64,000 nt of DNA from a candidate division WOR-1 bacterium RIFOXYB2_FULL_46_45. Its GTDB lineage: Bacteria; Margulisbacteria; WOR-1; XYC2-FULL-46-14. This document shows positions 51,587-59,564 of the stretch, one piece after another. Made by a program: the position numbers and the translations under genes. The notes under the pieces were generated by a model that searched no databases, had not been told where the DNA came from, and worked only from the letters and a program-made list of their open reading frames with translations. Each line of letters starts with the position of its first letter. The first letter of the stretch is position 1. The stretch covers positions 124,001 to 188,000 of the forward strand of contig MEUE01000001.1 in assembly GCA_001771585.1 (NCBI GenBank), given 5' to 3'.

Positions 51587-52582
51587 TTATGGTGAATTCT
51601 GAGCAATCGGCAGGGCTTCTCCGGGAGCGTGCTTCTTCGGGGCTTTTTCTTCTTGCAGGACTTTTAGATGGATCAGGTAAAGCTTTTCAACTTCTTCCTT
51701 ATTTAAGACCTTCGGCATGGCAAAAATATTGTTATCTTTTTGTTTACTCAATAATCTGGTTATTACAACAGCATATTTTTCCAAAAAATTACCCTTATCA
51801 AGAACCTTATCTAAATCAATATCATATTTTAAACCGTCATCATTGTGCTGAACATAATAACTGTTAATTTCGGCATGTGCCGCGCAAGCCAGAAGCGCCG
51901 CCAATTCTCTCTTTATCTTGTTAAAATTAGGAGGATTTCCGAGTTTCTCCGCCAATTCGCGGTCAACATCCGCCGAAGTTTTCCTGTCGTTTACCCGGCT
52001 GGCCACATAACCTTTATAAGCCGCGGCTATCAATCCCCTGTCAATCTTATTATAATCCAATTCTTCAATCCCCTTGCCCATCTTTTCAAAATCGGTATAT
52101 GAGAACTCCCCTTTGATAAGAGACCAAACCGATCCGTTGTCGGAAGCGGCAAGAGTCGTAATATACGGATAATAGTTTCTTAATCTTGTAACAAGTCCTG
52201 CAAGAGTAATACCGTCTTTTTTGTCCAATTCGCCGTCTTGATCACCAAAGAGAAAATCAATAAACTTATCACCCATATCACCGGAATATCCCATAGAGCC
52301 GAGCAATAGAGAGGATAATACTCTTTTTAAAATATTTCTGAAGATCCAATCACTTTTGTTTGGACGAAGGACACCGTCCTTATCCATAATTTTTTCAAGG
52401 ACATCCTTTAATCCTAATCCCAATCCGCTGACCACCAGAGGAATAACTTTCCCCCCCCCAAACATTTTTGAAAGGAGTTCGGCAATTTCGGCATAGACCG
52501 GGTTTTTTGCTTTCTCTTGAGAAGCTATTGCAACCCTAGCCGGTTTAGCTGCTGTAGCTGATCCAATTGCATCTGGTGCCAT
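51587..52582 (-). CDS. novel cluster protein, 331 residues
   Basis: Mainly helical, no recognised family. A polar, Ala-rich N terminus is followed by a moderately hydrophobic helix (GKVIPLVVSGLGLGLKDVL). Two Asp-rich loops of the DxDG type (MDKDGVLRPN near residue 67, GDQDGELDKKDG near residue 112) resemble the turn that starts each repeat of the 1525-residue protein. The C terminus is Lys/Pro-rich (KAPKKHAPGEALP). It follows the 71-residue membrane protein by 2 bases; part of the unit started at 53105-53136. Possibly a partner of the giant protein. Confidence 0.62.
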   Translation of the reverse strand: MAPDAIGSATAAKPARVAIASQEKAKNPVYAEIAELLSKMFGGGKVIPLVVSGLGLGLKDVLEKIMDKDGVLRPNKSDWIFRNILKRVLSSLLLGSMGYSGDMGDKFIDFLFGDQDGELDKKDGITLAGLVTRLRNYYPYITTLAASDNGSVWSLIKGEFSYTDFEKMGKGIEELDYNKIDRGLIAAAYKGYVASRVNDRKTSADVDRELAEKLGNPPNFNKIKRELAALLACAAHAEINSYYVQHNDDGLKYDIDLDKVLDKGNFLEKYAVVITRLLSKQKDNNIFAMPKVLNKEEVEKLYLIHLKVLQEEKAPKKHAPGEALPIAQNSP

Positions 52583-52584
52583 GT

Positions 52585-52800
52585 TTATCTCCCTATCTCC
52601 TTCTTAATCTCGGCTTCAAGCTCTCTCTTTTTGATCTCCAGCTTTCCTTTGGCATCCAAAATTTTCGCTTCCACTTTCTTTAATTCTTCCTGCGCCTGCT
52701 TCTTCTGCCGCAGGGCCTGGATGAAGCCGTTCAAGCTGAACAAAAAGTATCCGATAATCACACCAAAAAGAATCGACGTCAGCTCAAATTGAAATGGCAT
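52585..52800 (-). CDS. small single-span protein with coiled-coil tail
   Basis: 71 residues: one N-terminal membrane span (SILFGVIIGYFLFSLNGFI) followed by a 45-residue charged coiled coil (AQEELKKVEAKILDAKGKLE). No family recognised. A membrane anchor that holds a rod-like helix would suit a scaffold or docking function in the cluster. TAATG-type overlap with the 86-residue gene, 2 bases before the 331-residue gene. Confidence 0.65.
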   Translation of the reverse strand: MPFQFELTSILFGVIIGYFLFSLNGFIQALRQKKQAQEELKKVEAKILDAKGKLEIKKRELEAEIKKEIGR

Positions 52801-53060
52801 TATACTATTTTCTCCTTTTTCTCCTTTTCTTCCGCGAGCGGTGCCCTTGGCCCGCTCTCACCTTTACCCTTGTTAATATTTTTCTCTGGAGGAAGAACTG
52901 GATTAAGATCATCCTTAAAGCTAAATAGCCCAGCCAGCCCGCCTCTCACCTCTTTGGATCCGCCTATCTCTTGCGCTTTTGTATTTAACACGCCACCCAA
53001 ATTACTAAGCGCGGCAGGACGCTTATATGAAGACATTCGTGGTATCCCATCTATTGACAT
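52800..53060 (-). CDS. novel cluster protein, 86 residues, first gene of its unit
   Basis: Polar protein without signal or membrane segment. MSIDGIPRMSSYKRPAALSN, then a Gly-rich centre (GGSKEVRGGLAGLF) and a Lys/Glu/Pro tail. No family recognised. Shine-Dalgarno AAGGAGAA and a 45-base leader precede it; the promoter is at 53105-53136. Confidence 0.6.
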   Translation of the reverse strand: MSIDGIPRMSSYKRPAALSNLGGVLNTKAQEIGGSKEVRGGLAGLFSFKDDLNPVLPPEKNINKGKGESGPRAPLAEEKEKKEKIV

Positions 53061-53104
53061 ATTATTTCTCCTTTTAGTCTCTCTATAATTATACTTCTAC
53101 CAAC

Positions 53105-53136
53105 TACCCTATCGTAATAACCCCCATAAAACTTGC
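53105..53136 (-). promoter_or_regulatory. sigma-28-like promoter of the 53060-51587 unit
   Basis: Minus strand: GCAAGTTT (53129-53136), 12 bases, TACGATAGGGTA (53105-53116). The downstream half of the -10 box is weaker than in the other copies. Confidence 0.7.
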
Positions 53137-53147
53137 ACGCTTCTTAA

Positions 53148-53209
53148 GATTATCAGAGAATCAGGATATCAGGACGAGATTATCAGAAAATCAGATAATC
53201 TGATATTCT
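53148..53209. repeat. ATCAG/CTGAT repeat before the PBP gene
   Basis: Several degenerate ATCAGA-type words, some forming short inverted pairs (ATCAGATAATCTGAT), related to the repeats in mutS and recG. Its right edge (CTGATA, 53200-53205) falls where a -35 box would be for the PBP gene. Confidence 0.65.
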
Positions 53210-53222
53210 ATACCTCCTATGA

Positions 53223-53228
53223 TATAAT
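53223..53228 (+). promoter_or_regulatory. -10 box of the PBP gene
   Basis: TATAAT ending 6 bases before the ATG at 53235, with CTGATA (53200-53205) 17 bases upstream as possible -35 box. Implies a leaderless message; there is no Shine-Dalgarno between. Confidence 0.55.
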
Positions 53229-53234
53229 TATTCA

Positions 53235-55259
53235 ATGAGAAAGACGCGATACCTTTTAATCGCTTTCTTTGTGATTATAGCAATAATCGCCGGGTTGATG
53301 GCGCAAATAATAACCCAATTGCCCGATGTCGGGAGTATCGATTCTTATTTGCCCTCCGAAGCTACTATTATATACTCCGACGATAACGAGATTTTGTCGA
53401 AAATCCACGAAGAAGAGAACCGCCAGGTCGTTCCGCTCTCCAAAATATCGCCATACTTAATCAAAGCGGTGATCTCAACCGAAGACCGCAATTTCTACTT
53501 TCACCACGGGATCGATTTCGGGCGGACCATCCGCGCGGCGGGAAAAAATATCCTTACCGGCCGCATCGTCGAAGGGGGCTCAACGATCACCCAGCAACTG
53601 GCGCGAAACCTCTTCTTGACCAAAAAGAAGAGCTTTTTCCGCAAAGCGGCCGAAGCGATTTTGGCGATGCAGATTGAAAGAAGGTTCTCCAAAGAAGAGA
53701 TCCTTGAACTTTATCTAAACCAGATCTACTGGGGACACAACTCCTACGGGATCGAATCGGCCGCCTATCTTTATTTCGGTAAAGAGGCGGGAGAACTCGA
53801 TCTGGCCGAAGCGAGCCTTTTGGCCGGAATGATCGAAGCGCCGGAACTCCTCTCCCCCTATAAAAACTTCGAACTTTCCAAAAAACGGCAAAAGAAGGTC
53901 TTAATCAACATGATCAAATACGGCGGAGTGAGCATCGAAGAAGCCAAAGCCGCTTTTGCCAAAGAATTGGTTCTCTTTCCCGACCGGGTCAAACGCAAAG
54001 GACAGATCGCCCCCTATTTTGTCAGCCATGTCGTCCAGTACCTATCCGATAAATACGGGGCGGAAATGGTTTACAAGGGGGGACTCAAGGTCTACACTAC
54101 CTTGAGCGCCTCGATGGAAAAAGCGGCCGAAGAGACAATTAAAAAATTTGTGACCGAAGAGGGATCAAAATACAATTTCAGCCAGGCGGCTTTATTAAGC
54201 ATTGATCCGCGTAACGGCTATATCAAGGCAATGGTCGGCGGAGCCGATTTTTATAAGAGCCAGTTTAACCGCGCAGTCCAGTCGAGGCGCCCACCGGGAA
54301 GCTCTTTTAAACCCTTTGTCTACGCCGCGGCGGTTGAAAAGGGCTATTCACCGGGAACGATCCTCTCCGATAAAAAGACCACTTTCCAGGTCTTCCCCAA
54401 TAAATGGAACCCGGAAGGAACCTGGACCCCCTATAATTTTGACAAGAAATTCCACGGAAACGTGACGATGCGCCACGCCCTGGAGCAATCGCTCAACATC
54501 CCTTCTATAAAATTATTGGAACAGGTCGGGATCGACTCCGCCATAAATATGGCCAGAAGGATGGGAATAAAAGGAGAAATGGAATACGCCCTCGCTTTGA
54601 CCCTTGGAGTCTACGACGTAACTTTGATGGAGATGACCTCCTCCTACGGTGTCTTTGCCAACAACGGGATACGGGTTGAGCCGATCGCGATCCTGAAAGT
54701 CGTCAGCCGCGACGGGGTTATCCTTGAAGAGAACAAACCGCAAGAGACGCAGGTGATGGACAAAAACACCGCCTATGTGATGGTTGATATGATGAAAGGG
54801 GTTCTCCAGCGCGGGACCGGCTTTAAGGGCAAAATCGGCCGAGAGGCGGCCGCCAAAACCGGGACCACCGAACAGTTTCGCGACGCCTGGTTCATCGGTT
54901 TTGTCCCGCAGAATGTGACCGGCGTCTGGGTCGGCAACGACGACAACCGTTCGATGAAAGGGGTCGCCGAAGTTTCGGTCTGCCCGCGGCTCTGGAAGGA
55001 CTATATGCAAAAGGCGCTGGCAAACGAACCGGAGATAAAATTCCCGCGTCCTGAAGGAATGGTTAAAGTCCAGATCTGCCGCGATTCGGGACTGAGGCCG
55101 TCACCAAACTGCCCAAGCAACCGCTTAATCTGGGTTGATTTCTTAAAGAACGATGTCCCAATGAGCCAGTGCCATATCCATGGAGGAAAAGTAGAAGAAG
55201 AAGGTGAGGAAGAGACAACCCCGCCGGAATGGCTGCAGGAAGAGGAGAAAATCGAATGA
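53235..55259 (+). CDS. class A penicillin-binding protein (PBP1A type)
   Basis: 674-residue bifunctional peptidoglycan glycosyltransferase/transpeptidase, anchored by one N-terminal span (YLLIAFFVIIAIIAGLMA). GT51 domain: catalytic Glu in VISTEDRNFYFHHGID, then GGSTITQQLARNLFL, ERRFSKEEILELYLNQIYWG. Transpeptidase motifs: S-x-x-K in PPGSSFKPFVYAA (near residue 355), S-x-N in EQSLNIPSIK and K-T-G in AAKTGTTEQFRDAWF. Two cysteines near the C terminus (QICRDSGLRPSPNC) are common in the family. The TGA overlaps the ATG of the phosphohexomutase (ATGA). Confidence 0.97.
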   Translation: MRKTRYLLIAFFVIIAIIAGLMAQIITQLPDVGSIDSYLPSEATIIYSDDNEILSKIHEEENRQVVPLSKISPYLIKAVISTEDRNFYFHHGIDFGRTIRAAGKNILTGRIVEGGSTITQQLARNLFLTKKKSFFRKAAEAILAMQIERRFSKEEILELYLNQIYWGHNSYGIESAAYLYFGKEAGELDLAEASLLAGMIEAPELLSPYKNFELSKKRQKKVLINMIKYGGVSIEEAKAAFAKELVLFPDRVKRKGQIAPYFVSHVVQYLSDKYGAEMVYKGGLKVYTTLSASMEKAAEETIKKFVTEEGSKYNFSQAALLSIDPRNGYIKAMVGGADFYKSQFNRAVQSRRPPGSSFKPFVYAAAVEKGYSPGTILSDKKTTFQVFPNKWNPEGTWTPYNFDKKFHGNVTMRHALEQSLNIPSIKLLEQVGIDSAINMARRMGIKGEMEYALALTLGVYDVTLMEMTSSYGVFANNGIRVEPIAILKVVSRDGVILEENKPQETQVMDKNTAYVMVDMMKGVLQRGTGFKGKIGREAAAKTGTTEQFRDAWFIGFVPQNVTGVWVGNDDNRSMKGVAEVSVCPRLWKDYMQKALANEPEIKFPRPEGMVKVQICRDSGLRPSPNCPSNRLIWVDFLKNDVPMSQCHIHGGKVEEEGEEETTPPEWLQEEEKIE

Positions 55260-56635
55260 TCAAATTCGGGACCGACGGCTGGCGAGCCAAAATCGCGGAA
55301 GAGTTTACCTTTGAAAATGTGGAGAAAGTCACCGCCGCTTTTGTGAAATATCTCAATGAAAGCGAGGATATAGATCCTCGCCTTCGGAATGGTATCGCCG
55401 TCGGATACGACAACCGTTTCCAATCCGAACACTTCGCGAAAACCGCGGCGGACACTTGCGCGAAACTGGGAATCAAAACTTTCTTAACCAAATACGCGGT
55501 CTCTTCTCCCCTCCTCTCTTTCGCGGTGGCACATAACAAACTGGCGGCCGGGATCATGATCACCGCCTCCCACAACCCGCCGGAATGGAACGGCTTCAAA
55601 ATCAAAGAATCCTTCGGCGGCTCGGCCCGACCCGAAGTCACCCGCGCCGTCGAAAAGAACCTTTCCTCTGCCTTACCTACGCCTATGCCTACGCCTGCGC
55701 CTTTATTCCCCATCGATCCCAAGCCCGATTATTTTGCGCATATCGAGAAGCTGGTTGATCTAAAAGCGATCGCGGAATCGAAAGTCAGGGCGGTCGTCGA
55801 CCCGATGTTCGGCTCGGGGGCGCATCATATCAAAGAACTGCTCGGCAAATACAAAATGGAAGTCGAAGAGATCCACGCCAACCGTGACCCTCTTTTTGGC
55901 GGGGTAAACCCGGAACCGCTCCCGATCAACCTTGAAGATACTATCTCTTTTATGAAAACTTACGATCAGGTTTTTTCAACCTGCATCGTTTTGGACGGCG
56001 ACGGCGACCGCGTCAGCGCGATCGATCCGTCCGGCACTTTCATCACCTCGCACAATGTCTTTTCCCTCCTGCTCAAACACCTGGTTGAAAACCGTAAAAT
56101 GCAGGGGAAGATCGTCAAAACATTTAACATCAGCCGGCTGGTGGAGAAACAGGCGAAAAAGTACGGGATTGAGATCATTGAAACCCCGATCGGTTTCAAG
56201 TATATCGCGGATCTAATGCTGAAAGAAAAAATCATCATCGGCGGGGAGGAGAGCGGCGGAATGGGGATTATGGGACACCTTCCAGAGCGTGACGGAACCC
56301 TCTGCGGACTGCTCCTTTTAGAATTGATGGCAAAAACCGGATATAACCTAAAACAGATACTTAACCAAATCATGGATGAGCTGGGACACTATTACTACTC
56401 GCGAATTGATCTGCATCTCTCTTCTTCCCCTCGCCTTCGTTCAATGGAAACCTTTGCCGGGCGGAAAATCACAAAGATTGAGACGCTAGACGGCACAAAA
56501 TTAAATTTTGAGGATGAATCATGGATCCTTTTCCGTCCCTCCGGGACCGAACCACTTTTGAGAATCTACGCCGAAGCAAGAAGTATGGAAGACGTGCAGG
56601 CGCTGCTTGGGGCGGGAGAGAACCTGGTTACTTAG
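55256..56635 (+). CDS. phosphoglucomutase/phosphomannomutase-family enzyme
   Basis: 459-residue alpha-D-phosphohexomutase. Start chosen at 55256 (MIKFGTDGWRAKI), the family start, overlapping the PBP stop; the frame is open 27 bases further up only by chance. Catalytic phosphoserine loop ITASHNPPEWNGFKI, metal loop VLDGDGDRVSA, sugar loop GGEESGGMGIMG and C-terminal phosphate loop FRPSGTEPLLRIYAE are all intact. Which hexose phosphate it prefers is unclear. Two inserted repeats are translated: a palindrome (codons 36-42, ESEDIDPRL) and a GCCTAC tandem (codons 141-150, PTPMPTPAP). Sugar phosphates for wall and glycan synthesis fit the neighbourhood. Confidence 0.93.
   Translation: MIKFGTDGWRAKIAEEFTFENVEKVTAAFVKYLNESEDIDPRLRNGIAVGYDNRFQSEHFAKTAADTCAKLGIKTFLTKYAVSSPLLSFAVAHNKLAAGIMITASHNPPEWNGFKIKESFGGSARPEVTRAVEKNLSSALPTPMPTPAPLFPIDPKPDYFAHIEKLVDLKAIAESKVRAVVDPMFGSGAHHIKELLGKYKMEVEEIHANRDPLFGGVNPEPLPINLEDTISFMKTYDQVFSTCIVLDGDGDRVSAIDPSGTFITSHNVFSLLLKHLVENRKMQGKIVKTFNISRLVEKQAKKYGIEIIETPIGFKYIADLMLKEKIIIGGEESGGMGIMGHLPERDGTLCGLLLLELMAKTGYNLKQILNQIMDELGHYYYSRIDLHLSSSPRLRSMETFAGRKITKIETLDGTKLNFEDESWILFRPSGTEPLLRIYAEARSMEDVQALLGAGENLVT
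55362..55381. repeat. palindrome inside the phosphohexomutase gene
   Basis: GCGAGGAT-ATAG-ATCCTCGC, followed by CTTCG, as in the 26-base palindrome at 19151-19176. In frame. Confidence 0.75.
55676..55703. repeat. tandem GCCTAC repeat inside the phosphohexomutase gene
   Basis: Four to five 6-base units of the GCCTAC/GCCTAT/GCCTGC type encoding alternating Thr-Pro, Met-Pro and Ala-Pro. Same repeat as at 10486-10519. Confidence 0.7.
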
Positions 56636-58001
56636 TCTTTAACTTCTGCTGTTTGTCGATTAACTCTTTCTCAAAGGCCTCTTTCTTATTGATGCGGATA
56701 ATTTGCTGAAGTTCCTCGCGCTGGTAGTTGGTCGCTCCCAGCTTTTTGAACTTGTCAACCAGCTGTTCGTGGATCAGCCGGCTGTCCCCCGCAATCATCG
56801 AAGCGCGGCGGTATGAGGAGATCGCCAGATCCTTATTCCCCATCTTTTTGTAAAGGTCCCCCAAAAGGACATAAAGCGACGGGTCGGCCGACTGCAAATC
56901 AATCGCCTTCCGGTATTCGGCCACCGCCAGTTCATTCTTCTTTAATTCTTCGTAGACGGTCGCCAAAAAGACATGGAGATACGGGTTGCGCGGATTTGCT
57001 TTAATCGCCTTTTGGTATTCAAAGCCCGCTTCGTTTAATTTTCCTTTAAGCCGCAGGTCGAGCGCCTTAAGGGCCGGGTCTTCAATTTCGATCTTGGCAT
57101 CCTTTTTTAAATTGTACATCCACTCCGAAAAGATCTTCTGCTGTTTCTCTTCCGCCACCGCCGCCTCAACATCCTTTCCTTTGATCTTGCGCAGGCGGGA
57201 ATCTTCCAATTTTATTATATGGTAGCCGTAGTCGGTTTTTACAATCGGACTGATCTCGCCGATCTTAAGCTTAAACGCCGCGTCGGAAAATGGTTTGACC
57301 ATGGAGCCGGTCGTAAAATAGCCCAAGTCGCCCCCTTTGCTCTTTGAGCCGGGATCCTCCGAATATTTTCCGGCCAAAGCGGCAAAGTTGTCTCCTTTTT
57401 TTACCATTTCATAAATCTTTTGCGCCCGCTCTTTCACTTCACGGTCTTTTCCCTTCTGATGGCGGAGCAGAATGTGGCGGCAGCGGATCTCACGCAAATC
57501 TTCCGGTTTGACCTGCGCTTCCTGCCGTTTTTTCATCACCATCTTCTGCACCACAAGCTCGTCCCTGACCGATTTCTTGAATTCATTCCAGTCGCGGTTG
57601 GAATTCTGAAGCACCCTTTTTAGCTGGTCGACCGAAGCCATCTTCTGCGACCGGGCAATATCTTCCAGCGCCTGGTTCAGTTCGGAACCGGAGACCCCGA
57701 CATTTTTCTTTGCATCCTGCAGCATCAGAGTAAAATCGATCGTCTGTGAAACCGCCATGCTCTGCAGATAAAGCAGATCGGTGGGAGATAAAATTGCCGG
57801 AAAATTATTGCGCAAGCGGTTATAAATGCTCGAATAATGGGAGGAATCGATCTCTCTTCCGTTCACTTTGACAAAACCGGATTGTTTTTCTTCTCCGCCC
57901 TTTAAACTTTGGGAACCGAGTCCGTAAAAAATTGTCAGGATAAACGCGGCCGCTACCACAAGCATGATAATCTTCATGTTTTTTCTTAAATATCTAAGCA
58001 T
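56628..58001 (-). CDS. SurA/PpiC-like peptidyl-prolyl isomerase with C-terminal TPRs
   Basis: 457 residues. An N-terminal membrane anchor (MKIIMLVVAAAFILTIFYGL) places it outside the inner membrane. A SurA-like chaperone region (residues 40-170) leads into a parvulin domain: RCRHILLRHQKGKDREV, FAALAGKYSEDPGSKSKGGDLGYF, MVKPFSDAAFKLKIGEISPIV and TDYGYHIIKLED. Residues 300-420 are TPRs (NPRNPYLHVFLATVYEELKK, SADPSLYVLLGDLYKKMGN). It probably folds or escorts exported proteins. It overlaps ftsX by 8 bases upstream, and its 3' end overlaps the convergent phosphohexomutase by 8 bases. Confidence 0.93.
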   Translation of the reverse strand: MLRYLRKNMKIIMLVVAAAFILTIFYGLGSQSLKGGEEKQSGFVKVNGREIDSSHYSSIYNRLRNNFPAILSPTDLLYLQSMAVSQTIDFTLMLQDAKKNVGVSGSELNQALEDIARSQKMASVDQLKRVLQNSNRDWNEFKKSVRDELVVQKMVMKKRQEAQVKPEDLREIRCRHILLRHQKGKDREVKERAQKIYEMVKKGDNFAALAGKYSEDPGSKSKGGDLGYFTTGSMVKPFSDAAFKLKIGEISPIVKTDYGYHIIKLEDSRLRKIKGKDVEAAVAEEKQQKIFSEWMYNLKKDAKIEIEDPALKALDLRLKGKLNEAGFEYQKAIKANPRNPYLHVFLATVYEELKKNELAVAEYRKAIDLQSADPSLYVLLGDLYKKMGNKDLAISSYRRASMIAGDSRLIHEQLVDKFKKLGATNYQREELQQIIRINKKEAFEKELIDKQQKLKTK

Positions 58002-58884
58002 TTTTTATTAACCTCGAGACCGAAATATAGCCGCCGATCATCCCTAAAACCGTTCCGCAAAGAGCTACCGAGATAAAAATAAAATTCAAAAGGAAGGCGT
58101 CGGAAACAACCGGAAGAAAAGGAAAGGCCGACGCGATCTTAAAGGCCAAAGCGTCATAGCTCCCCCGCAACAAAACTACCGCCAAAATTCCGCCGGCAAC
58201 ACCGATTAAAATCCCCTCAATCACAAAGGGCCAGCGGATAAAAGAGCCGGTCGCTCCCACCAGCTTCATTATATAAATATCGGTCTCGCGCGCCAAAACG
58301 GTTAAGCGGATGGTGTTGACGACAATCAACAAAGTCGCAAAAAACAATAAAAGGACAAAGACAAAGCCGGCCAATCGGATGACATCGACAAAGTGCTTGA
58401 CCTGTCCCAGCAATTTTCCGCTGTAGCGCACCTCGTCGATCTCGGACATTTGGGAGATGTTTTTCGCGACTTGGGGAAGGACTTCCGGATTGCGGACCTT
58501 GACGGCAAAGGTGTTTGGAAGCGGGTTATCGGACACGACTTCCGAGAGTTCCAGTTTTCCCGAATAATCTTGTTTAAAACTTTTCCATGAGTCGTCTTTG
58601 GAATAATAAGTAACCTTTTCTACCCCTTCCATCTTTGAAAGTTTCAATTGAAGCTCCGCCGCGTCGCGAGGGGCCAGGTCGCGGTCGACATAGCAGGTCA
58701 AATCGAGCTTGGCCGCCATCCCGGAAACGACATTCCCCAAATTAACTACCCCCAGCAGGAAAAAGCCAAAGATTGTCAAAGTGACGGTAACGATACCGAT
58801 GGCGACAAAGCTCATCAGCGGCGATCTTCCAATCCCGCGGATCGCTTCAATTATAAAAAATTCTACATCTGTCGCTTTGCTCAT
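57994..58884 (-). CDS. ftsX: cell division protein FtsX
   Basis: 296 residues, the permease-like subunit that with FtsE controls peptidoglycan hydrolases at the division site. One N-terminal span (SFVAIGIVTVTLTIFGFFLL), an extracytoplasmic domain (residues 50-175, with YSKDDSWKSFKQDY and DNPLPNTFAVKV typical), then three spans including FVLLLFFATLLIVVNTIRLTV and the family loop LARETDIYIMKLVGATGSFIRWPFVIEG (in parts). It overlaps ftsE by 4 bases and the PPIase by 8. Confidence 0.97.
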   Translation of the reverse strand: MSKATDVEFFIIEAIRGIGRSPLMSFVAIGIVTVTLTIFGFFLLGVVNLGNVVSGMAAKLDLTCYVDRDLAPRDAAELQLKLSKMEGVEKVTYYSKDDSWKSFKQDYSGKLELSEVVSDNPLPNTFAVKVRNPEVLPQVAKNISQMSEIDEVRYSGKLLGQVKHFVDVIRLAGFVFVLLLFFATLLIVVNTIRLTVLARETDIYIMKLVGATGSFIRWPFVIEGILIGVAGGILAVVLLRGSYDALAFKIASAFPFLPVVSDAFLLNFIFISVALCGTVLGMIGGYISVSRLIKNA

Positions 58885-59564
58885 TGCTGGCTGTACATCC
58901 CCAGTTGCTGGTCTCTTGTGATTCTTCCCCCCTCAATCGCCACCACCCGCTTTTTCATCCCGTCGACAATATTTTTATTGTGGGTCGAAACCAAGACCGT
59001 CGTCTTGCGCCGGTTAATTTTGTCCAAAAGTTCCATAATGTCCCAGGAGGTTTGGGGATCGAGGTTTCCGGTCGGCTCGTCCGCCAGCAAAATCGGTGGG
59101 TTGTTGACAATCGCCCGCGCGATGCAGGTCTTCTGTTTTTCTCCGCCCGAAAGCTCGTTGGGAAAAGACTTTGCCCTTTTAACCATTCCGACCAGCTCCA
59201 ATGCCTGCATTGTCAGGCGGCGGATCTGAGAACGGGGGGCACCGGTAACCTGGAGCGCGAAAGCGACATTTTCGTAAACGGTGCGGCGAAGGAGCAATTT
59301 GTAGTCCTGAAAAACGACCCCGATATTCCTGCGGAGAAAAGGGATCTGCTCTTCTTTTATTTCATTCACTTTGATCCGATCAACAATAACTTCTCCGATA
59401 CTGGGGCTCTCTTCGCGATAAAGCAGTTTCATCAAGGTTGTTTTTCCGGCTCCGGATGGTCCAACCAGGAAAACAAATTCTTCGCGCCCGATATGCAGGT
59501 TTATGTTCAGCAAGGCCTCTACCCCGTTTTGGAACACCTTGCTTACGTCTTTTAGTTCTATCAT
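58881..59564 (-). CDS. ftsE: cell division ATP-binding protein FtsE
   Basis: 227-residue ABC ATPase that energises FtsX. Walker A FLVGPSGAGKTTLMKLL, Q-loop RNIGVVFQDYKLLL, signature NELSGGEKQKTCIARAIV (GGEKQK in place of the common GGEQQR), Walker B ILLADEPTGNLDP and the H-loop VLVSTHNKNIVDGM. It ends in a 4-base overlap with ftsX and starts 1 base from the glyA stop, so glyA-ftsE-ftsX-PPIase is probably one operon. Confidence 0.97.
   Translation of the reverse strand: MIELKDVSKVFQNGVEALLNINLHIGREEFVFLVGPSGAGKTTLMKLLYREESPSIGEVIVDRIKVNEIKEEQIPFLRRNIGVVFQDYKLLLRRTVYENVAFALQVTGAPRSQIRRLTMQALELVGMVKRAKSFPNELSGGEKQKTCIARAIVNNPPILLADEPTGNLDPQTSWDIMELLDKINRRKTTVLVSTHNKNIVDGMKKRVVAIEGGRITRDQQLGMYSQQ

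Noticed and set aside
38394-53060. Direct assignment of the cluster as a type III secretion system
   Set aside because: No ATPase, export gate, ring or C-ring gene is present and no protein has a diagnostic motif; kept only as a hypothesis.
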